A stretch of 30,851 nucleotides of DNA from a virus. Numbering within the stretch: the stretch's first letter is position 1; each line of letters opens with the position of its first letter. Where the stretch lies: IMG/VR virus record IMGVR_UViG_3300032249_000447, positions 1 through 30,851 of that record, one strand, 5' to 3'. Shown here one piece after another: positions 23,846 to 29,910 of this stretch. The position numbers and the translations under genes are program-made. Below the pieces are notes generated by a model. That model saw only the letters and a list, made by a program, of their open reading frames with translations. It had not been told where the DNA came from and searched no databases.

Positions 23846-24209
23846 TAGTTGATATTTTGAACCACCGGCTGAGAGCGGAGGTGATTTGATTGGGGTTTTT
23901 GTTTTCATGCCAGCCGAGGCAGTGACTGGCAGTCATCGCGAACTCGGAGGCGATCTCCTTTAGTTCGTCGCGCTCCTTGCGAACGGCGATGAGTTCCGAG
24001 AGCAGAAATTGGTTAAGGAGAGCCGTTTTGCTAATGCCTTTGCTGGCCGCTTTTGAAATCTCCAGCGCCTCGTCGCGCTCGCGCAATGCTTTGAGCCTTT
24101 CAACTTTTGCTTTAACCCATGATTCTTGAGTTATTTCCAAATTTGCGCCGCCCTCCTCCGTGTTCTCTGTGTCCTCTGTGGTTAAATTTTTCATATCATT
24201 ACCAATCAT
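23829..24209 (-). CDS. Hypothetical coiled-coil protein with repeat-derived N-terminus
   Basis: A 126-residue protein. ATG 24209 overlaps the previous stop by 11 bases; an in-frame ATG at 24194 is an alternative start. The N-terminal part (L-T-T-E-D-T-E-N-T-E-E) is the translation of a widespread dispersed repeat, so it may not be original. Residues about 40-105 are a charged helix (R-E-R-D-E-A-L, V-R-K-E-R-D-E-L-K) with coiled-coil pattern. The last part contains H-C-L-G-W-H-E-N-K-N. Function unknown. Confidence 0.65.
   Translation of the reverse strand: MIGNDMKNLTTEDTENTEEGGANLEITQESWVKAKVERLKALRERDEALEISKAASKGISKTALLNQFLLSELIAVRKERDELKEIASEFAMTASHCLGWHENKNPNQITSALSRWFKISTNELDA
24153..24191. 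repeat. Dispersed CCACAGAGGACACAGAGAAC-type repeat
   Basis: On the minus strand this reads TTTAACCACAGAGGACACAG followed by AGAACACGGAGGAGG, with the first 20 bases matching the frequent form. I recognise this family as a repeat found across many unrelated bacterial genomes, usually between genes and often translated as T-E-D-T-E-N-T-E. Here it lies at the start of a gene. It suggests acquisition from a host chromosome. Confidence 0.6.
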
Positions 24210-24390
24210 TTCGTTTTCGTTTGGCCTCAATTGCCCGGCGCTCTGGCGTTGCCACCCAGAACCGGTCGCGGGCTTCTTTGACCTGTCTTGAGAGCAAAAG
24301 CCACCACCGGTCCTCGCGGTCGGAGCCGCAGAATTGAGTTCCTGCGGCCCCTTGGGCGACTTTTTTTCGATTAGAACGAGATTTCGTCAT
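24199..24390 (-). CDS. Small basic hypothetical protein
   Basis: A 63-residue protein starting at ATG 24390, inside the last codons of the SSB-like gene (20-base overlap). It has a basic N-terminus (K-S-R-S-N-R-K-K), a W-W-L-L-L segment and a basic helix R-R-A-I-E-A-K-R-K-R. It may bind nucleic acid. No family recognised. Confidence 0.6.
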   Translation of the reverse strand: MTKSRSNRKKVAQGAAGTQFCGSDREDRWWLLLSRQVKEARDRFWVATPERRAIEAKRKRNDW

Positions 24391-24865
24391 CGGTCGGGGT
24401 TGCGTCAAAGGCGCGGGCCGCAAGGATGCGCTCGTTGAGAGTCGTGAGCCGGTCAGCCGGGAGCGGCTGCGAGGAGGTCATGGGGTTGAGCCATCGCACC
24501 TTCAGCCGCACCTTGCCGTCCTCTCCTTCCTCGGCCTCGATGGTGATCCGGCAGAGCTTGCCGACCCAAGGCGCTTTTCCAGCGTTGAGCGTTGGGATGT
24601 CCCACTCTCGGCCAAAAGCCTCGTCGAGCGTCTTCGCCGTGCGCTCTGCGGCCTTCTCCGAGAGCCAGCCCTGCCAGACGATTTCCCGTCCGTGCTGGTC
24701 GCTGGCCGGATCGTCGATGAGGAGCGGGATGCGGATGAAATGCGAGCCGGTCTTGCTGGTTCCAAGCCATCCGTTGCCGGGGGCTTTTACTTTCGCCGTG
24801 TATTTGCCTTCGGCGGTCACATAGCGGTTCTGTTGTTTGTCTGCGAGGTCGTGTGTTGTTGTCAT
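24371..24865 (-). CDS. SSB-like single-stranded DNA-binding protein
   Basis: A 164-residue protein with a beta-rich body that could form an OB fold (K-Y-T-A-K-V-K-A-P-G-N, then H-F-I-R-I-P-L-L-I-D, V-G-K-L-C-R-I-T-I-E-A). It ends in T-D-D-E-I-S-F, which resembles the acidic SSB tail (D-D-x-I-P-F) that recruits partner proteins. ATG 24865 overlaps the previous stop as ATGA. It is grouped with replication, recombination and resolvase genes. It is not a canonical SSB sequence, so the assignment is by context and tail. Confidence 0.6.
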   Translation of the reverse strand: MTTTHDLADKQQNRYVTAEGKYTAKVKAPGNGWLGTSKTGSHFIRIPLLIDDPASDQHGREIVWQGWLSEKAAERTAKTLDEAFGREWDIPTLNAGKAPWVGKLCRITIEAEEGEDGKVRLKVRWLNPMTSSQPLPADRLTTLNERILAARAFDATPTDDEISF

Positions 24866-25104
24866 GTTGTTTGGTTGTTGTTGTTCGGGAGGTTGGTATC
24901 AGTCAAAACTAAGCTTTTGTCCCTTATGCTTCCGCATTTTGTGCAAACGGCATTTTCATCTCCAAAAATCCATTTGCATTGATGCGTGCCTCCGACTTTG
25001 GCTTGGAATCTGCCGCGCTTTTGTTCGCCAACAGCAGCTAAGGATTGAGCGGTAATTGCCCCGGCTCCTACATTGTGGAGCCTTTGAAGACTTGTTGTTG
25101 TCAT
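24862..25104 (-). CDS. Small zinc-ribbon protein
   Basis: An 80-residue protein starting at ATG 25104, overlapping the loader stop as ATGA. A C-K-W-I-F-G ... C-T-K-C-G set suggests a zinc ribbon in the second half. The C-terminal residues (L-V-L-T-D-T-N) are encoded by a copy of the 16-bp element, followed by an Asn-rich end. It lies between the helicase loader and the SSB-like gene and may act with them. Confidence 0.65.
   Translation of the reverse strand: MTTTSLQRLHNVGAGAITAQSLAAVGEQKRGRFQAKVGGTHQCKWIFGDENAVCTKCGSIRDKSLVLTDTNLPNNNNQTT
24895..24910 (-). repeat. 16-bp dispersed element upstream of SSB-like gene
   Basis: Perfect AGTTTTGACTGATACC on the minus strand, inside the end of the zinc-ribbon gene and 29 bases before the SSB-like start. 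The leader that follows is an A/C-rich run (AACAACAACAACC). Confidence 0.8.
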
Positions 25105-25796
25105 GTGTTGATGATGTTGGTGAACTCCGATAACCGCCGGAGGATCGGCTCGCCCCTGTCGGACGAGAGCATTTTTCTGAGGTCGCCCTTGGCGGCGTTG
25201 GCCGTCCAAATGATGGGCAGTTCGTGAGAGGATCGGTGTTCCAACAGGTCGAAGAGTTCCAGTTCCGCCCGCTCGGTCATCTTGTTTTTGCCGAGGTCAT
25301 CGAGGAGGAGAACCTTCGTCCGGCGGCAGCGAGTGAGTGTGTCTTCGGCCATAGCTTTAGCCTGGTTGTTGTCGTGCCACTGGTCGGCGCAGGCTTTTGC
25401 AAATCCCGTGGAGGTGATGCCAAAGACTCGCAAGTTCTCAAAATGCAACCGCTTGAGCAGTATCCACGCCGCTCGCGTCTTGCCGCATCCCGCAGGACCG
25501 ACGAGACCGAGGCCGACCGGATTAAAGCGCCATGCCTCGCATTCGCGCAGGAAGGCCGCAGGAATGCGTTTTGGGTCGCTTTCGCGGTATAGTGGTGGAC
25601 AGAGGGTGTTGAACGCCTCCTGCCGCCTCTCCTGCTCCTCTGCGGCCTGCTCCTGTTTAAGCCTTTCGATCCGTTGGAGATCACACTCGTCGCAGAGGAT
25701 TTTGACATTTGGGAAAATCCGAAGCAGATCGTCCCCGGGGACCGGAACCGAGTTGTAGCACGACTCAGTCGCGCAGCATTGGACCGTGGCTACCAT
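25101..25796 (-). CDS. DnaC-like helicase loader ATPase
   Basis: A 231-residue AAA+ protein. The start at ATG 25796 just overlaps the end of the replication initiator-like gene; longer in-frame starts lie deep in that gene. The N-terminus has two Cys pairs (C-C-A-T-E-S-C and C-D-E-C, about 8-40), likely a zinc-binding unit. Walker A G-P-A-G-C-G-K-T is at about 115, Walker B V-L-L-L-D-D-L-G near 180, and a sensor-1-like I-W-T-A-N-A follows. C-terminal R-R-L-S-E-F could be the arginine finger region. It should load the replicative helicase at the origin. The helicase itself is not in the window and may come from the host. Confidence 0.8.
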   Translation of the reverse strand: MVATVQCCATESCYNSVPVPGDDLLRIFPNVKILCDECDLQRIERLKQEQAAEEQERRQEAFNTLCPPLYRESDPKRIPAAFLRECEAWRFNPVGLGLVGPAGCGKTRAAWILLKRLHFENLRVFGITSTGFAKACADQWHDNNQAKAMAEDTLTRCRRTKVLLLDDLGKNKMTERAELELFDLLEHRSSHELPIIWTANAAKGDLRKMLSSDRGEPILRRLSEFTNIINT

Positions 25797-26446
25797 TGCT
25801 CCACCTCCTTCGGTTTGTCGGGTTGCAGCTTGGGACTTGCCTTCTTGAGCCAGCCCACGAATCCGCTGCGGTTTGCCGATGTCCCCTTCCGCTGGCAGAA
25901 GGCCAAAAACGACACCCGCTCGCTGGCGACATCCCGGTCGGCAAATTGCCGCTGGAGTTCCGCCAACCACGCCTCGTCATCCGGTAGGCCGGTCGGCCCG
26001 CCACCGCCTACGACCTCGCCTCCGTCTCCGTCTTCGTCTCCGTCTCCGCCTCCGCCTCCGCCTACGGGTGCATATGCTTCGCGCCTGCTACTCGTCTGCG
26101 TAGCATCTGCTATGCAACTGCTAGGCGCTTGCGGCCATTTGCTATCCCTTGCTCGCACTTGCTGCCGGAAATCTAACATTTCCAGATACCGCTTTGTATC
26201 GACGGCGTAGAGAGCGATCAATCCGGCTGACTCAACCTCTGTGAGCCAACGGGAGATGTCGGCCTCGCGGACCTCATCGATTTTAAGCGGGTAGCAATGC
26301 GCCCGGAGCAACGCCGGATTCGCGCTATAGCGCCCGAAGTCGTCTACTATAGACATCAACCTGCGGAAAAACAACTCCGCTTGCGGTTTCAACGAATTGA
26401 TCCGCTCGCTGGTCAGAATCCCCTCGCGCAGGACGCGGTTAGGCAT
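25790..26446 (-). CDS. Replication initiator-like protein
   Basis: A 218-residue protein; ATG 26446 overlaps the previous stop by 8 bases. The N-terminus (I-L-T-S-E-R-I-N-S-L, A-E-L-F-F-R-R-L-M, D-D-F-G-R-Y) is a winged-helix replication-organiser pattern found in many phages. A Gly/Asp-rich linker (about 128-152) is encoded by a short tandem DNA repeat. The C-terminus has F-L-A-F-C-Q-R-K and G-F-V-G-W-L-K-K. Together with the DnaC-like gene it resembles a phage initiator/loader pair. Confidence 0.75.
   Translation of the reverse strand: MPNRVLREGILTSERINSLKPQAELFFRRLMSIVDDFGRYSANPALLRAHCYPLKIDEVREADISRWLTEVESAGLIALYAVDTKRYLEMLDFRQQVRARDSKWPQAPSSCIADATQTSSRREAYAPVGGGGGGDGDEDGDGGEVVGGGGPTGLPDDEAWLAELQRQFADRDVASERVSFLAFCQRKGTSANRSGFVGWLKKASPKLQPDKPKEVEQW
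26005..26070. repeat. Short tandem repeat of CCTCCG/TCTCCG units
   Basis: About ten imperfect six-base units (plus strand cctccg, tctccg, tcttcg, cctacg). It lies within the initiator-like gene and encodes a Gly/Asp/Glu linker. Copy number is likely variable. Confidence 0.6.
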
Positions 26447-26735
26447 GGACCGCCCCCCTGTAAACGGCCAGCACCCGGCAATGGGCGCTCGCCCGCTTTG
26501 CCTTGCGGTAGCAGAGGTGACGAATCACCCCTGCTTTGACTGCCGCCGCAAACCGGGCGCCCCACGCATTCGGATGGGGCGGCTCACCCACCCACGGGCG
26601 GACATCCTCCGCAGTAAATTCCGCGCCATTCCGGGCGAGCCATGAGATGACCCCATCGCAGGTCGCCTTCCAATCCTCCGGCGTGTTGGCATCCACCGCA
26701 AGGATACCACGGTCGCGTAGTTCTTCGCCGGTCAT
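26439..26735 (-). CDS. Hypothetical phage replication-region protein
   Basis: A 98-residue protein overlapping its neighbours at both ends (ATGA at the start; 8 bases at the end). The pattern W-K-A-T-C-D-G-V-I, then F-T-A-E-D-V-R-P-W-V and P-N-A-W-G-A-R-F-A-A-A-V-K-A-G-V-I, resembles a small conserved phage family next to replication genes (often ending in a basic C-terminus). Its function is not established. Confidence 0.65.
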   Translation of the reverse strand: MTGEELRDRGILAVDANTPEDWKATCDGVISWLARNGAEFTAEDVRPWVGEPPHPNAWGARFAAAVKAGVIRHLCYRKAKRASAHCRVLAVYRGAVHA

Positions 26736-27790
26736 TTGGATTTGCCCTTCTTCGGCTTGTCCACGACGAGCTTCACGATCTCCGCACCGCGCCCAGCCTG
26801 CTCTTCACGCACCGGCACACCCATCTTGGCGCACCACTCGCGGAATTTTTTGCCGCTCATTTTGCCGCCGAGGTTTGCCACAAGATCATCAAGGCCCGAC
26901 TTGCCAGACACCGCCGCACTGACGATGGCAATGCGGTCGAAGTATTCAAGCCCGCTTTGGCGCTGGATTTTCCATCCCGGAATCTCCGCGCCAGCCTCCA
27001 TATCCACCTTTGCCGCCGTCTTCACCTCATCGTAGAAATCCGAAAACAACGCCCCCGCTTGCAGGAATTTGCCAAGCCTTTCTGGGTTAGCCACGATCTG
27101 CGCCTTGAGCGCCTCCAGTGAGACACCAGTCGGTTGGGATTCCACCACTGCCAGCGTTTCCACAATCGGACCGGTGCGGGCTGCACAGCTATCGGCCTTC
27201 AAGCACCATGAGCAGTATTGACACGGAGTCGCCACGGCATTCGGATCGTTCACAGCCTCCAGCACCCCGTCCACCACGGCCTTCGCGGTCGCGTAGCTGA
27301 ACTCGATGCGTGTGAACTCCCGCTGGTCGCAGAAAAGCAGGCAGCAGGTCCAAGTCGATTCCTCCAGCCTCTGCGGGTCGAAATGCTCGTAGAACTGCCG
27401 CTCCAGGTTGCCCAGCGCATACGCCGCCATCTGCTCGTAGTAGGAGCGAATCTGTCCCGACTTTAGGTCGAAACTCATGTTCTCGTCCTCGCAGCGGGCA
27501 TCCTCCGTGCCGACATGGGAGAGACCCGGAGTGTTCACCTTTAGGTTAACCTCATCAGCCTCGATCTCGCCTCCGTCCGCCAGATCGCGCACCGTGTCCA
27601 CAGCCCACATCACATTCTCCTGCTCCTCGGTGGATAGCTCCACCGGCACAGGTTCACCCATGAGGAACGCCCGGAACGCCGCATCGAGGCGCGTTCCCCG
27701 CTCCGCATGCGGTCCTGCCACGGGGTTGGATTCGTATTTCGCGCACTGCGCCAGCTTGGGCAGCGAGGAATGGCGAATCGTCGCGTTCAT
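26732..27790 (-). CDS. PD-(D/E)XK (RecB/Cas4-like) exonuclease
   Basis: A 352-residue protein starting at ATG 27790 as a TAATG overlap with the RecT-like stop. The N-terminus has S-S-L-P-K-L-A-Q-C, typical of the DUF2800/RecB-like exonucleases. Nuclease residues: a G-T-R-L-D helix, E-D-E-N-M-S-F-D-L-K-S-G (the D-x-K pair) and Q-M-A-A-Y-A-L-G. A C-terminal Cys cluster (C-Q-Y-C-S-W-C ... C) resembles Cas4/AddB-like iron-sulphur cysteines, together with the N-terminal Cys. It pairs with the annealing protein as a recombination module like lambda Exo/Bet. Confidence 0.8.
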   Translation of the reverse strand: MNATIRHSSLPKLAQCAKYESNPVAGPHAERGTRLDAAFRAFLMGEPVPVELSTEEQENVMWAVDTVRDLADGGEIEADEVNLKVNTPGLSHVGTEDARCEDENMSFDLKSGQIRSYYEQMAAYALGNLERQFYEHFDPQRLEESTWTCCLLFCDQREFTRIEFSYATAKAVVDGVLEAVNDPNAVATPCQYCSWCLKADSCAARTGPIVETLAVVESQPTGVSLEALKAQIVANPERLGKFLQAGALFSDFYDEVKTAAKVDMEAGAEIPGWKIQRQSGLEYFDRIAIVSAAVSGKSGLDDLVANLGGKMSGKKFREWCAKMGVPVREEQAGRGAEIVKLVVDKPKKGKSK

Positions 27791-28635
27791 TATTTGACCT
27801 CCTTCACTTCTGCCAGCACGGTTTCGAGGAAGCGTGGAGTCGATGAGAGGATACGGTTGCGGTAGCCCTCGTCCGTCATGTCGCGGAATGTCTGCCCCGC
27901 CATGATCTGCCCCTTGGCAACGAGGAAGGCGTTGACCTTTGCCTCATGCTCGAAAATGCGCTTCTCCAGCGTGACCGCCCATTCCGGCTCCTCGGCTGCG
28001 GTATCAATTGATACCACCTCGGCCTCGATGGCCTTCGTCTCAGTCGCAGGAACTGCAACAGGCTCGACCACTGGTTCGGGCTTCACTTCCACGACCGGCT
28101 CCAGCTTCGCGGCCACCGAACGCACAGGGCGAGGCGCGTCGAATTCCTGCACCTCTTCGGGAGTATACATCCCATTGAGGACCGCAGGGAATGTCGCACG
28201 GACCCCCTCCGAGATCACCCGCGCCCGCAGCATCTGCCGAGGATAGGATTTCCAGTTGTCCTTGCCGCCCAACCCAGCCGCCTTGGCCCGCGCCATGTCC
28301 CAGTCGATCCGGAGCGATCCGCCCGCCGGATGCGTAAAGGTCGCGCTCACCTTCTCGTTCGTATGGTCGTGCCACTCGACACGCCCGCCGCTCTGCTGAA
28401 ATCTTGCCAGCATCGAATCCGCTTTCAGCGAGGCGCGGCCTTGGATGATGTGGTAGTCGCTCGCCACCGATCCGGGGTGACGCCCTTCGGCGGTCGCCAC
28501 GATCATCAGCGCCAGTGCCTGGTCTGGTGTCTTCATGCCGAAGAGACCGCTTTTCACGATGGCCGAGGCCATCACCTGCATGTCGCCAAGGGCGACTTGT
28601 GTGTTGACTTGTGTCAGTTGTGTATTATTACTCAT
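27790..28635 (-). CDS. RecT-like single-strand annealing protein
   Basis: A 281-residue protein. The start is ATG 28635, preceded by A/C-rich sequence, because the longer frame runs into an upstream hairpin. The core has A-L-A-L-M-I-V-A-T-A-E-G-R-H-P, Y-H-I-I-Q-G-R-A-S-L-K-A and P-R-Q-M-L-R-A-R-V-I-S-E-G-V-R, which are RecT/Bet-type annealing protein patterns. The C-terminus (from about 200) is a Pro/Val/Glu-rich linker plus a helical tail. The gene contains a perfect 16-bp palindrome. It should act with the adjacent exonuclease in recombination-dependent replication. Confidence 0.8.
   Translation of the reverse strand: MSNNTQLTQVNTQVALGDMQVMASAIVKSGLFGMKTPDQALALMIVATAEGRHPGSVASDYHIIQGRASLKADSMLARFQQSGGRVEWHDHTNEKVSATFTHPAGGSLRIDWDMARAKAAGLGGKDNWKSYPRQMLRARVISEGVRATFPAVLNGMYTPEEVQEFDAPRPVRSVAAKLEPVVEVKPEPVVEPVAVPATETKAIEAEVVSIDTAAEEPEWAVTLEKRIFEHEAKVNAFLVAKGQIMAGQTFRDMTDEGYRNRILSSTPRFLETVLAEVKEVK
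28000..28015. promoter_or_regulatory. Perfect 16-bp palindrome in RecT-like gene
   Basis: GGTATCAATTGATACC, exactly self-complementary, within the linker-coding part of the gene. It shares the GGTATCA half with the 16-bp dispersed element. It could be an operator or a coincidence of codons. Confidence 0.5.
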
Positions 28636-28649
28636 GTTGTTATTACTGC

Positions 28650-28711
28650 TTTTCTTGTGGTTTTGACTTGGCCCCTTCGGTTGCACCCGTCGGGGCCGTT
28701 TTTCTTGTGGT
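28650..28711 (+). terminator. Hairpin with T-run between direct repeats
   Basis: On the plus strand a GGCCCC/GGGGCC stem (28670-28697) with an inner CGG/CCG pairing is followed by GTTTTT, like a rho-independent terminator. It is flanked by direct repeats TTTTCTTGTGGT at 28650-28661 and 28700-28711. On the minus strand it lies in the leader of the RecT-like gene without a T-run, so it could act as a leader structure instead. Confidence 0.5.
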
Positions 28712-28719
28712 GAGGATGT

Positions 28720-28872
28720 TTAGTCCTCGAAATCTTCAAATTCTTCCCAACGCCTCCGGCGTTCGTCATGCCGACGAAATCTTGAAAGGATGTCCGCCTG
28801 TCCGAGCCGGTAGCTCGCGTAGCAGGAGCCGAGCGTGAGGAAGGCGAGGAGGATGGCGAATTCCGCGCTCAT
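28720..28872 (-). CDS. Small membrane protein
   Basis: A 50-residue protein with a good Shine-Dalgarno (GAGGGAG) before ATG 28872. The N-terminal half is hydrophobic (F-A-I-L-L-A-F-L-T-L-G-S-C-Y), with a basic and acidic C-terminus (R-R-H-D-E-R-R-R-R-W-E-E-F). It overlaps the previous small gene as ATGA. It could be a lipoprotein-like or spanin-like protein, with a Cys at about residue 15, but this is unproven. Confidence 0.6.
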   Translation of the reverse strand: MSAEFAILLAFLTLGSCYASYRLGQADILSRFRRHDERRRRWEEFEDFED

Positions 28873-28985
28873 TTTGCTCCCTCTGTCCAAGCCCATGTTA
28901 TTGCCAGCAGCACCGCCACCGGCCCCAGCGCCTTAATCGCCTCGATGCACGATTGCAAAATCCAGAGCGTTTCTTGGTGGTTCAT
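28869..28985 (-). CDS. Very small membrane protein
   Basis: A 38-residue protein with a strong Shine-Dalgarno (GGAGGGAAG) before ATG 28985. A hydrophobic helix covers about residues 19-32 (L-G-P-V-A-V-L-L-A-I-T-W-A-W). It is coupled to the next small membrane protein by ATGA. The pair could belong to lysis or superinfection functions. Confidence 0.55.
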   Translation of the reverse strand: MNHQETLWILQSCIEAIKALGPVAVLLAITWAWTEGAK

Positions 28986-29025
28986 TTCGACTTCCCTCCT
29001 TGCTTTCCGCCGTTAGCCTTCCGCG

Positions 29026-29283
29026 ATGATCCTGCCCGATTGGTTCGACCCAGACGCTCTTTACGAGTGCTTCCACACGCTGGCCCACGAAGGGCGCTCG
29101 CAAATGTGTCGATCCCCGCTCCAATACGACGAAGACCGCTTCTGGCTTGTGCTGGAGTGGCAAGACACGCACGACGGAGAAATCCCCTCACATCGCGTTC
29201 CTCTGGAACCCAAGTGGCTACAGCCGCCATTAGCTCCAGAACAACCGTGGGTGTATCAAGTGACCGTGGAACCGTCCCAATAA
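29026..29283 (+). CDS. Plus-strand hypothetical protein, W-rich
   Basis: An 85-residue protein on the plus strand, against the direction of most genes. It has a coherent soluble protein composition with several Trp and acidic residues (W-F-D-P-D, F-W-L-V-L-E-W-Q-D-T, P-W-V-Y-Q-V-T-V). By eye the third codon positions are much more GC-rich than the second, supporting coding on this strand. A minus-strand frame (28982-29290) with overlapping junctions covers the same DNA. No Shine-Dalgarno is seen. Function unknown. Confidence 0.6.
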   Translation: MILPDWFDPDALYECFHTLAHEGRSQMCRSPLQYDEDRFWLVLEWQDTHDGEIPSHRVPLEPKWLQPPLAPEQPWVYQVTVEPSQ

Positions 29284-29286
29284 CTT

Positions 29287-29496
29287 TCATTTCGCGGACC
29301 TCCGGCGGTTGGTGGTTTTGATTTTGCGAAGGCGATACCAGTTCTCCAGCACGGCCCGCGAAATGCGATGCCCGACTCGGTTGCCAAATGGCTTGCTCGC
29401 CTCGATGGCCCCCGATTCCAGCAGCCGATAGATCGTTTTTTTCGACACACCCATGAGCGCAGCCGCCTCGTCGGTTGTGATCTCGTCCGGGTTCAC
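29287..29496 (-). CDS. Excisionase-type HTH protein
   Basis: A 69-residue protein starting at GTG 29496 with a G-rich Shine-Dalgarno (GGAAGGGGGGG). The sequence T-D-E-A-A-A-L-M-G-V-S-K-K-T-I-Y-R-L-L-E-S-G-A is a winged HTH_17 (MerR/excisionase-like) DNA-binding motif. A basic tail follows (K-I-K-T-T-N-R-R-R). It may be an excisionase-like or transcriptional regulator. No integrase is visible in the window. Confidence 0.8.
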   Translation of the reverse strand: MNPDEITTDEAAALMGVSKKTIYRLLESGAIEASKPFGNRVGHRISRAVLENWYRLRKIKTTNRRRSAK

Positions 29497-29549
29497 GCCG
29501 CCCCCCCTTCCGCCTTGCCAGCGCCGGTCGAAAAAACCACGCTCCCGGC

Positions 29550-29777
29550 ATGTCCTTGTTTGAACGCCTCCAAACTCTTTCCGACGAGGAACTCGCCGCC
29601 GAGTTGGAGAATAAAAATTTGAGTCAATATGGTCATAGTCTTGTCCTTTCCGAGATCAACCGCCGTGCCCTGCAAAAATCCATCCAAGCGAACTTCCTAC
29701 CCCGCTGGACGGGGTGGGTTGTCCTCCTGGCATCAATTCTTGCCGCTCTATTTTCCTTGATAGGATTGCTGCGATAA
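29550..29777 (+). CDS. Plus-strand small membrane protein
   Basis: A 75-residue protein on the plus strand. The N-terminus is a helical charged region (L-S-D-E-E-L-A-A-E-L-E), and the C-terminus is one transmembrane helix (W-V-V-L-L-A-S-I-L-A-A-L-F-S-L-I-G-L-L). The 3' part overlaps the minus-strand gene ending at 29656 by 122 bases, tail to tail. A minus-strand frame (29493-29687) also covers part of it. Function unknown. Confidence 0.55.
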   Translation: MSLFERLQTLSDEELAAELENKNLSQYGHSLVLSEINRRALQKSIQANFLPRWTGWVVLLASILAALFSLIGLLR

Positions 29778-29910
29778 CCTGCCTCGCCTCCTCTGGGGAC
29801 AGGAGCAGCTCCCGCCCGCTCTTCAGCACCGCCCAGCTCGTCATCGTGTCCTCCCCGGCCCGCACCGCCTCCACGGCGTCGAGGTTCAACGCAAAATCAT
29901 TCTCAAACAT
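29656..29910 (-). CDS. Small hypothetical protein
   Basis: An 84-residue protein. ATG 29910 overlaps the preceding stop as TGATG, after a G-rich Shine-Dalgarno (GGAAAGGGGGG). The N-terminal half (N-L-D-A-V-E-A-V-R-A, then W-A-V-L-K-S-G-R-E-L-L-L-S-P-E-E-A) looks like a compact helix-strand fold, similar to small phage regulatory proteins. The C-terminal Gly/Pro-rich part is antisense to the plus-strand membrane protein and may be a non-conserved tail. Confidence 0.6.
   Translation of the reverse strand: MFENDFALNLDAVEAVRAGEDTMTSWAVLKSGRELLLSPEEARQVIAAILSRKIERQELMPGGQPTPSSGVGSSLGWIFAGHGG

Noticed and set aside
24153-24191. CRISPR array
   Set aside because: Only one copy of the repeat exists here and there is no spacer structure or cas gene. 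The 16-bp element copies are also too far apart and irregular for CRISPR.
28982-29290. Minus-strand frame of 102 codons between the HTH gene and a small membrane gene, with ATGA overlaps at both ends
   Set aside because: The product is low in complexity and very basic towards its end, and GC by codon position favours the plus-strand gene on the same DNA. It is kept as an observation rather than called as a gene.
29287-29496. Prophage attachment or excision module based on the excisionase-like HTH protein
   Set aside because: No integrase or att-like repeats were found in the window, so only a regulator-type DNA-binding protein is called.
29493-29687. Minus-strand frame of 64 codons ending in the GTG of the HTH gene
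   Set aside because: It overlaps the previous gene by 32 bases and lies opposite a convincing plus-strand membrane protein. Its composition gives no clear fold.
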